From Alteromonas lipotrueae (GTDB lineage: Bacteria > Pseudomonadota > Gammaproteobacteria > Enterobacterales > Alteromonadaceae): 64,000 nt of DNA. Positions 58,801 to 64,000 of this stretch are shown here, piece by piece. The stretch covers positions 284,580 through 348,579 of the forward strand of contig NZ_JAESDI010000004.1 of the NCBI RefSeq assembly GCF_019249215.1, in the 5' to 3' direction. Below the pieces are notes generated by a model. The model ran no database searches. It was not told where the DNA came from and saw nothing but the letters and a program-made list of their open reading frames with translations. The translations under genes were made by a program, and so were the position numbers. Positions within the stretch are counted from its first letter, which is position 1. The number at the start of each line of letters is the position of its first letter.

Positions 58801-58965
58801 CGATGCGCCTGTGTATTTGGTTGAAACCGATACAATGGGCGGGTCGATGTCTGGGTACTCACGAAGGGCCAACATGGAAATGGCGACCACGCCAAATATA
58901 ATCAACAGTAGGTTGATAACCGTGGCAAATACCGGCCTTTTTACTGAAATGTCAGATAACAACAT
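55855..58965 (-). CDS. RND-family multidrug efflux permease (HAE1 type)
   Basis: 1036 residues, 12 transmembrane helices and two large periplasmic loops. N-terminal RPVFATVINLLLIIFGVVAI, conserved LREYPDIDPP, the proton-relay segment LAIGLVVDDAIVVLENI (paired Asp), and FLEGNVGRLF. Exports hydrophobic drugs with the adaptor encoded just upstream, and an outer-membrane channel that must be encoded elsewhere, since none follows. It starts 3 bases after the adaptor gene, so the pair is one operon. Confidence 0.92.
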   Translation of the reverse strand: MLLSDISVKRPVFATVINLLLIIFGVVAISMLALREYPDIDPPIVSVSTKYTGASANIVETRITQLLEDRISGIEGIKNITSTSTNGRSDITIEFKLSRDIDAAANDVRERVSRALNNLPDQADPPEVSKADSDQSAIVWYNLRSTNLNTMELTDYAERFLVDRLSVADGVARVQIGGGRRYAMKVFLDRNAMAARGITVSDVESVISSENVELPAGEVESLDRNFEVRVARTFLSPEDFAALTVAVGDDGYLVRLGEIANVELAAEDDETEFRGDGVNMIGLGIIKQSKANTLDVARSAKAQIRKIEETLPDNIFIVPSYDSSVFIEASINEVYETLAIAMLMVVIVIYLFLGNVRATLIPAVTVPVSLVAAFIVMYALGFSINLLTLLAMVLAIGLVVDDAIVVLENISRRIEMGEPPILAAYRGAREVGFAVIATTLVLISVFVPLVFLEGNVGRLFTEFALAIAAAVAFSSFTALTLSPMMASKTLKKRTRSVGFGAWMDKRFHALENRYFKSLGSTIHQPFIMVLLLIVSVVALVQISEKLPSEFVPKEDRGNFYILMNAQEGASFESNAANLKLIEDILMPYRESGKIGRLLVRTPGFGNNAGIAIVGSADWDERDFSTFTLMDEISAKLDAVPDVRAFAIMRSGISGAGFGRPVQFVLQGDTYENLVEWRDILIEKASENRNLVRIDSDYKETSPQLLVNIDRDRAADLGVSISDIGRTLEVMLGQRTVSTFLDRGEEYDVIIEGIEADFRSPNSIDNLYVRSSRSGELIPMDNLLTFEEQATSSRLNRYNRMRAVTISANLAGDYTLGEGLAYLENIVRTELPDNVSIDYKGESQLYQEQGNSFIYVFLLALAVTYLILAAQFESWVHPLVIMLTVPLALVGAFIGLYFAGMTLNIYSQIGLVMLIGLAAKNGILIVEFANQLRDAGMNFEDALRRAAAQRLRPIVMTGFTTVFSSLPLVFASGPGAESRMVIGMVIAAGVLVSAFMTLYVVPTAYSWLARNTGSPQQRTVEIERLEVEIPYRKGEEN

Positions 58966-58968
58966 GGC

Positions 58969-60030
58969 TTAACCCTCGTTGTTACGGTTAAGAACGTTAA
59001 CAGCAGATTGATCGCGTACTCTAAGCGTGCCTTCCGTAATCACTTCGTCACCGGCTTTAAGTCCAGAGACAATTTGAACGATACCAGGTCGGCGTTCGCC
59101 AATAACCACCTCGCGTTGATGGGCAACATCGCCTTCTACCACATACACATATTGAATATCTTGCACTGGCACTAAAGCTTTCTCAGGAAGGATAAGCGTA
59201 TCAAGCACACGTTTTTCAACCACGATGGTAAGTAGCATGCCCGGCCTTAATCGTTGGTCTTTATTGTCGATAATTGCGCGTACGCTAATAGCGCGGCTGA
59301 TGGGGTCTAATCGGGTATCAATATGCGTGATTTCACCACTGAACATTTCACCTGGATAAGCCACCGATGTCGCCGAAACCTTCTGGCCTTTTGCTACACT
59401 CGCCAATTGGTTCTCGGCAATGCTAAAATCAACTTTTACTACGCTAATATCATCAAGGGTGGTAATAACACCAGCGGGCTGCACCAATGAACCAATACTG
59501 ACTTGTCGTGCACCAAGCACACCAGAAAATGGCGCGCGAATTTGCAAGTCATCAACCTGCGCTTCAGCGATGTCTAATTGCGCTTCTAATCCTTTTACAC
59601 GCGCTTGTTGTTCATCAAGTAACTGTTCTGAAGCCGCGCTAGACTCACGTAAGTTAAAAATACGGGTGTATTGGCGCTTTGCTTCATCAATATTGGCGCG
59701 CAATTCAGCAACCCGAGCCAGTTCTTCATTATTGTTTAGCTGAATAAGCACTTGGCCAGCCTTCACACTATCGCCATCTTCGAAGTTAACTGAGCGCACG
59801 GTTTCGGTAACTTGCGCAGTGACTGCTATCGATTCATTCGCTCTGGCAGTACCGAGGGCTTCAATGGTTATCGCCATTGCGCCTTGCTCTACCAATATGG
59901 TTTTCACTGTTGTCGCCAGAGAGCCGCCTTTTTTCACCTGTTCTTCTGCAGGCAAGTTTACATAGACAACCACAGCCGCTAGCAATAAAGCACCTATTAA
60001 TAATGGAGATAGTAATTTGCGTGAAGACAT
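58969..60030 (-). CDS. RND efflux periplasmic adaptor subunit
   Basis: 353 residues. N-terminal membrane anchor (about 5-25), biotinyl-lipoyl-like halves (SVNFEDGDSVKAGQVLIQLNN and LQIRAPFSGVLGARQVSIGS) around a coiled-coil hairpin, then beta-barrel and membrane-proximal domains (ISRAISVRAIIDNKDQRLRPGM, GDEVITEGTLRV). Start ATG at 60030 has AGGA six bases upstream; an in-frame start 15 codons earlier lacks a site. Bridges the RND permease to the outer membrane. Confidence 0.92.
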   Translation of the reverse strand: MSSRKLLSPLLIGALLLAAVVVYVNLPAEEQVKKGGSLATTVKTILVEQGAMAITIEALGTARANESIAVTAQVTETVRSVNFEDGDSVKAGQVLIQLNNNEELARVAELRANIDEAKRQYTRIFNLRESSAASEQLLDEQQARVKGLEAQLDIAEAQVDDLQIRAPFSGVLGARQVSIGSLVQPAGVITTLDDISVVKVDFSIAENQLASVAKGQKVSATSVAYPGEMFSGEITHIDTRLDPISRAISVRAIIDNKDQRLRPGMLLTIVVEKRVLDTLILPEKALVPVQDIQYVYVVEGDVAHQREVVIGERRPGIVQIVSGLKAGDEVITEGTLRVRDQSAVNVLNRNNEG

Positions 60031-60175
60031 AACCTTTCCTATTGGTAAATATGCACCACGTGATAAAGTAACCAAGTTGGTGCATTAACGAGATTCAGGG
60101 TCGCGTTCAAACCAAATCCTTTATCTACGTTTTTATTATTATTAACTTTTTCTGAATAGTATTTTACCCAAACTA

Positions 60176-60697
60176 ATGAGTATCAATTTTCGCTTATCAT
60201 CCATTTTGGTAGTTTTAACGCTTTTTGGATGTACAAAGAAGGTGCCTGAAGCACCTTTTTGCCGAAGCACGAATAACGAGGAGCATACTCAAAATGCCGC
60301 CGCATGCATCATTAAAGTGCAAAACAAAGCGCTTTTGATCAAACATCGCCTTTCAAACCGTTTAGATTTCCCCGGTGGCGGAAAAAAAGAGGGCGAATCA
60401 TTAGTTTGCGCAGCCCACCGAGAAACATGGGAAGAAACAGGTTTCAATGTCGAGGTAGGTGAAAAATTGGCCGTTACACAAAATGGTCTCGCGCTATTTG
60501 AGTGTACATTAAATGCTGGGGTAGAACACTTGCCAGATGTGTTTGATGCGCCGCCATGGGCAAAACTAGAAGTGATTGAATTGGTAAAGGCCGACCCCTT
60601 TTTGCTCACCCATGTTCAACTTCGCTTTCCTGATGATCTAATTGCGTTTCGCGATAGCTTTAATAAAATTAAAGCAAGCCAATCTCAGCAAGAATAA
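60176..60697 (+). CDS. Nudix hydrolase with lipoprotein signal
   Basis: 173 residues. Lipoprotein signal with lipobox LFGC (Cys19), so the mature domain should be in the periplasm. A complete Nudix box runs from G68 to F90 with E74, R82, E83, E86, E87 and G89 all present, so hydrolysis of a nucleoside-diphosphate-linked substrate is expected. Most Nudix enzymes are cytoplasmic. Divergent from the efflux adaptor gene; no neighbour indicates the substrate. Confidence 0.82.
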   Translation: MSINFRLSSILVVLTLFGCTKKVPEAPFCRSTNNEEHTQNAAACIIKVQNKALLIKHRLSNRLDFPGGGKKEGESLVCAAHRETWEETGFNVEVGEKLAVTQNGLALFECTLNAGVEHLPDVFDAPPWAKLEVIELVKADPFLLTHVQLRFPDDLIAFRDSFNKIKASQSQQE

Positions 60698-60813
60698 CGT
60701 GTGTTTGGTTGTGCCAATGCCCTTGCTTTGGTAATTTGATTACCCGCTGTTATTAGAAGGGGTTAAGCCATCATTATCTTCAAGTTTAGCCTGCTATATT
60801 TAGGAGACAGGCC

Positions 60814-61581
60814 ATGTATTCATTAGCTCCTCTTAGCCTTAAAGGCAAAGTGTCTGAAATAGAATGGCAAACGCGCGTCGATTTAGCCGCATGCTATCGA
60901 CTGGTTGCTGATATGCGTTGGGGCGACCTTATCTATACGCATATTTCGGCTAAAGTCCCCGGCACAGACCATTACTTAGTTAACGCCTTTGGGTTAGGAT
61001 TTGACGAAGTAACCGCGTCTAACCTTGTAAAAGTTGATCTTGAAGGTAATATCCTTGATGACTCGCCTTACCAAATAAACCCCGCCGGATTTACTATCCA
61101 TAGTGCCATTCATGAGGTTCGTCACGATGCAATGTGCGTTATTCACTTGCACACACTCGCCACCATTTCTGTGGCATCGGTAAAAGGCGGATTAAAGCCT
61201 TGGAGCCAGTATTCTTTATTTTCACTTCCCTCGCTGTCGTACCATAGTTATGAAGGTTTGGCAGTAAACGACAGTGAAAAGAAAAGCCTTCAAGATGATT
61301 TAGGCGATACCAACCATATGCTGCTGCCTAATCACGGAGGGTTAACTGTCGGCCCCACCGTAGGCGATGCTTTCATGCGCTTTTATGATTTACAAAGAGC
61401 CTGTGAAATTCAGCTGGCGCTCATGCAGTCGAACGAAGAAGTTATTGAGATACCGCAGCCTATTATTGACGGTATTTATCAGCAAGCCAGCGTAGTGCAC
61501 AGTGGTGAAACCGGCGGCCAGAAGGCCTGGCCCGCCATGCTAAGAAAAGCCTACAAGCTCGACTCTGGCTTTTGTGAATAA
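60814..61581 (+). CDS. Class II aldolase/adducin-family protein
   Basis: 255 residues. Family features: N-terminal RVDLAACYRLVADMRWGDLIYTHISAK (given in part), zinc-ligand histidines in VIHLHTLATISV and LLPNHGGLTVGPT, and HSAIHEVR. The zinc ligands HLH and the later NHG histidine are present. Such proteins cleave or rearrange sugar phosphates or related acids. It precedes an enolase-superfamily dehydratase by 66 bases on the same strand, suggesting a small sugar-acid pathway. Confidence 0.85.
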   Translation: MYSLAPLSLKGKVSEIEWQTRVDLAACYRLVADMRWGDLIYTHISAKVPGTDHYLVNAFGLGFDEVTASNLVKVDLEGNILDDSPYQINPAGFTIHSAIHEVRHDAMCVIHLHTLATISVASVKGGLKPWSQYSLFSLPSLSYHSYEGLAVNDSEKKSLQDDLGDTNHMLLPNHGGLTVGPTVGDAFMRFYDLQRACEIQLALMQSNEEVIEIPQPIIDGIYQQASVVHSGETGGQKAWPAMLRKAYKLDSGFCE

Positions 61582-61647
61582 TCCATATTATGCGTCGTTG
61601 CCAGTGCCGCTAGCGACGACTACAAACAGACAATAGAGAAACCATAA

Positions 61648-62832
61648 ATGAAAGTAACCAAAGTAGAAATATTTGATATTGAGTGCCCAAAGCGCCCAGC
61701 GTGGAACCCTGTTTTCGTACGAGTGTATACCGATGAAGGCATTACCGGTGTCGGTGAAGCAGGCTTAGCTTACGATTGGGGTCATAGTGCTGCAGCGCAC
61801 ATGATAAAAGAAATTGCAGAAGCCATGCTAATTGGCTTCAACCCATTCCACACTGAGCTATTGTGGTCGCGTATGTTACGTGAAGGCTTTTGGGGCTTAG
61901 GTGGTGGACCTGTTATTTATGCAGCCATGAGTGCTATTGATACTGCACTTTGGGACATTAAAGGCAAAGCCCTAGGCTTACCCGTTTACGAACTGCTGGG
62001 CGGGAAAACCAATGGCAAACTGCGCAGCTATGCCAGCCAATTGCAGTTCGATTGGGATAAAGAAGTCACTAAGCTAAACGACCCGGCCGACTATGCACGC
62101 GCGACCGAAAAAGCGTTAAAAGATGGCTACGATGCCGTGAAAGTAGACCCTATTGTTTACGATAAAGACGGTGTCACCCACTTCGATCGCACTAAACTTT
62201 TCTCTAAGCCAGAACTAAAGCTATTTAAAGCCCGTTTAAAAGCCATACGCGACACCATGGGTGAAGACGGCGATATTATTTTTGAATGCCACAGCTTGTT
62301 AGGGGCATCTACCGCCATCCAGCTTGGCGATATTGTTGAAGAAATTGGCTGCTTGTATTACGAAGAACCCGTCAATTACTTGAATTCAAAACTACACGAT
62401 AAAGTGGCTAAAAACGTAAACGTACCGATTGCTGGTGGTGAACGCTTGTATCATCGCTGGGACGTGCGCCCTTATTTAGAAGACCAGTCTATTGATGTAC
62501 TACAGCCTGACGTAGGCTTGTGTGGCGGCTTTACTGAAGCGAAAAAAGTATGTGATTACGCCGATATTTATGACGTGCGCATTCAAGCCCATGTATGTGG
62601 TGGGCCGGTGGCGACAGCAGCAAGTTTGCACTTAGAAACCGCAATACCTAATTTCTTAATTCACGAACACCACACCTACGCCATTAAAGACTGGAACCGT
62701 GAACTTTGTCTGCAAGACCCACAACCCGTAAACGGCTTTATTGAAGCGCCAGATACCCCAGGGTTAGGCATCGATTTGAATGACGAGATTGTTTACCGCT
62801 CGCCTCATATGACAATAACTGAACTTAAATAG
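61648..62832 (+). CDS. Mandelate racemase/muconate lactonizing-family (enolase superfamily) enzyme
   Basis: 394 residues, with the N-terminal capping domain (TDEGITGVGEAGLAYDWG, AMSAIDTALWDIKGKALGLPVYELLGG) and the barrel carrying lysine in DAVKVDP, metal-ligand Glu residues in FECHSLLG, YYEEPVN and AGGERLY, then IQAHVCGGPVATAASLHLE. The pattern is closest to sugar-acid dehydratases such as galactonate/gluconate/mannonate types; the exact substrate cannot be assigned. Preceded by an AGAGAAACC leader and partnered with the class II aldolase gene. Confidence 0.85.
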   Translation: MKVTKVEIFDIECPKRPAWNPVFVRVYTDEGITGVGEAGLAYDWGHSAAAHMIKEIAEAMLIGFNPFHTELLWSRMLREGFWGLGGGPVIYAAMSAIDTALWDIKGKALGLPVYELLGGKTNGKLRSYASQLQFDWDKEVTKLNDPADYARATEKALKDGYDAVKVDPIVYDKDGVTHFDRTKLFSKPELKLFKARLKAIRDTMGEDGDIIFECHSLLGASTAIQLGDIVEEIGCLYYEEPVNYLNSKLHDKVAKNVNVPIAGGERLYHRWDVRPYLEDQSIDVLQPDVGLCGGFTEAKKVCDYADIYDVRIQAHVCGGPVATAASLHLETAIPNFLIHEHHTYAIKDWNRELCLQDPQPVNGFIEAPDTPGLGIDLNDEIVYRSPHMTITELK

Positions 62833-62847
62833 CGAAACACATAGATT

Positions 62848-62879
62848 GGGGCAATGGTTCTCCTTGCCCCGACTGTTTT
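62848..62879 (+). terminator. Terminator-like hairpin after dehydratase gene
   Basis: Perfect 7-bp stem GGGGCAA / TTGCCCC with a 9-base loop followed by GACTGTTTTC. Lies 15 bases past the stop and 18 bases before the next start, so it could attenuate rather than fully stop transcription. Confidence 0.55.
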
Positions 62880-62896
62880 CAAGGATAAGAAGAAGT

Positions 62897-64000
62897 ATGT
62901 CAGCCTCGCCTTCCCCATCGACTATATTATGTTCGTCGCCCGTCTCGATTGTTACTTACACGCCAATCGCGTTAACCCGCAAATTCAGTGCGCTTACGCC
63001 GTCTTTAACCAGTAAAGTTGAAGAAGCCATGCACCGCCAAGATTGGGTGCTCAATCAAGAAAGTAAACTGGACATGGGTTATGTATCAACAGACTCAGAC
63101 TTATTAAGCCCCATGTTTACCCCATTGGTAAAACTTGAAATCGATCATGAAAGTCCGGCTTTTCAGCATGCGTTTTCAACCCTAGAAGAAATAGGTCTTC
63201 AGCTTCAGGGGTTGAATTTACGGTTATATCAAACCGGCATTGCGACCTTACAAGCTACATTGGCACCCGCATCTGAGGCTCAACTCACTCTGTGTTGGCA
63301 GAAAATTAAAAGCAGAGATATCGAACAAAGCCTGTCTTTAATTTTACAAGCGGCAGGAGGTGTAATGATTAACTTGCTGAACACCACCTTCGATACACTG
63401 AGTAAACGCTGTAAGTTACTGACCTCTGAACTTACAGACAATGATGCGGTATTGTGGACTGGACGTTGTTATATTACCCGCGTTCCAGAATCTACCGAAG
63501 AAGCCAAACAGGTGTTTTCAATTATCCACGAAAACCCACCCAACAATTGTGAGAACAATGAGGCTTTCTTTCGTTCGGGAAATTGCCTATTTTTAAACAA
63601 TGATATTTCGCTGTCGTTGGATAACCGACGGGTTTTGTTTTTACTTCAGCATTACAATGCTATGTTGTATGCCTATCAACAATCGATGAGCAACGCCTAT
63701 CATCAGCTGCAATCGCTTAAGGCACTGTCGTCGGGCAGACGCAGAAAAGCCCTTGAAAAGTTGATCCAGCGCATGGTTTCAATTAGAACCCTAGCGTATA
63801 TTCGATTGGAGTTTTGCGATTCGCTTCGAGGCCTGCAAGGGAGTCGAAAACCATTGGCGAACGCACTCATAGATGCATGGGAAATTATTGCCGTAGAAGA
63901 CAGTTTACTTGATAGGGCAGCCTATATTAATAACGCAATATCAAGTTACGAGAACCAACTTAATCGTGCTATAAATAAATCGATTGAAGTAATACTCATG
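62897..64000 (+). CDS. Unrecognised protein, truncated by right edge
   Basis: An open frame of 368 codons reaches the window end without a stop. It starts MSASPSPSTILCSSPVSIVTYTPIALTRKF, with AAGGATAAGAAGAAG upstream of the ATG. No domain was recognised and no transmembrane helix is obvious in the visible part; the last ~150 residues look strongly helical and charged, with a possible coiled coil near the cut end. The frame is long and free of stops while neighbouring frames are not, so it is very likely a real gene. Confidence 0.75.
   Translation, partial: MSASPSPSTILCSSPVSIVTYTPIALTRKFSALTPSLTSKVEEAMHRQDWVLNQESKLDMGYVSTDSDLLSPMFTPLVKLEIDHESPAFQHAFSTLEEIGLQLQGLNLRLYQTGIATLQATLAPASEAQLTLCWQKIKSRDIEQSLSLILQAAGGVMINLLNTTFDTLSKRCKLLTSELTDNDAVLWTGRCYITRVPESTEEAKQVFSIIHENPPNNCENNEAFFRSGNCLFLNNDISLSLDNRRVLFLLQHYNAMLYAYQQSMSNAYHQLQSLKALSSGRRRKALEKLIQRMVSIRTLAYIRLEFCDSLRGLQGSRKPLANALIDAWEIIAVEDSLLDRAAYINNAISSYENQLNRAINKSIEVILM

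Overview
The window looks like a chromosomal segment of a marine gammaproteobacterium of the Alteromonadaceae, most likely Alteromonas or a close relative. This rests on the order rpsU-yqeY-dnaG-rpoD with tsaD divergent, the plsY / folB-folK-uppP neighbourhood, the DUF3450-ExbB-ExbB-ExbD-TonB-TPR cluster, and protein sequences that read as ordinary gammaproteobacterial orthologues. No rRNA, tRNA, CRISPR array, phage or insertion sequence was seen. Genes run off both edges: acnB on the left and an unrecognised gene on the right.

Layout. 1-6.8 kb: two diverged AcnB-type aconitases on the minus strand with a periplasmic ATP-dependent DNA ligase between them; the second has a 17-bp tandem repeat in its leader. 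7.2-10.8 kb: PQQ-type sugar dehydrogenase, a small membrane protein and an acyl-CoA ligase. 10.9-16.1 kb: a hybrid histidine kinase overlapping a REC-HD-GYP protein, then a PagL-like lipid A deacylase. 16.3-28.4 kb (minus): a TonB2-type energising cluster, a TonB-dependent receptor and a large lipoprotein made of three ~430-residue repeats. 28.6-32.5 kb (minus): a prolyl-4-hydroxylase-like oxygenase, a PstS-like protein, PhoR and PhoB. 32.7-40.4 kb: an orphan sensor kinase, RdgC, an XRE-cupin regulator divergent from a BenE transporter with two palindromic operators between them, an HDOD protein and an M49-like lipoprotein peptidase. 40.6-51.7 kb: housekeeping genes (hinT, uppP, folK, folB, plsY, tsaD, rpsU, yqeY, dnaG, rpoD) with one NPP-family phosphodiesterase. 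52-55.3 kb: chemoreceptor, porin and a miniature PstS-like protein. 55.9-60 kb: an RND efflux pair. 60.2-64 kb: a lipoprotein Nudix hydrolase, a class II aldolase, an enolase-superfamily dehydratase and the truncated unknown gene.

The most interesting inference concerns phosphate. Four minus-strand upstream regions (phoB, the triple-repeat lipoprotein, the DUF3450-TonB cluster and the NPP phosphodiesterase) each carry an 18-bp element of the same form, resembling two 7-bp Pho half-sites separated by 4 bp, 45-95 bp before the start codon and 8-10 bp before a -10-like hexamer. With phoBR and pstS alongside, this suggests a phosphate-starvation-induced, TonB-energised outer-membrane uptake module with its own regulator in cis. 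The substrate is not known from sequence. All motif calls were made by eye and no database search was run.
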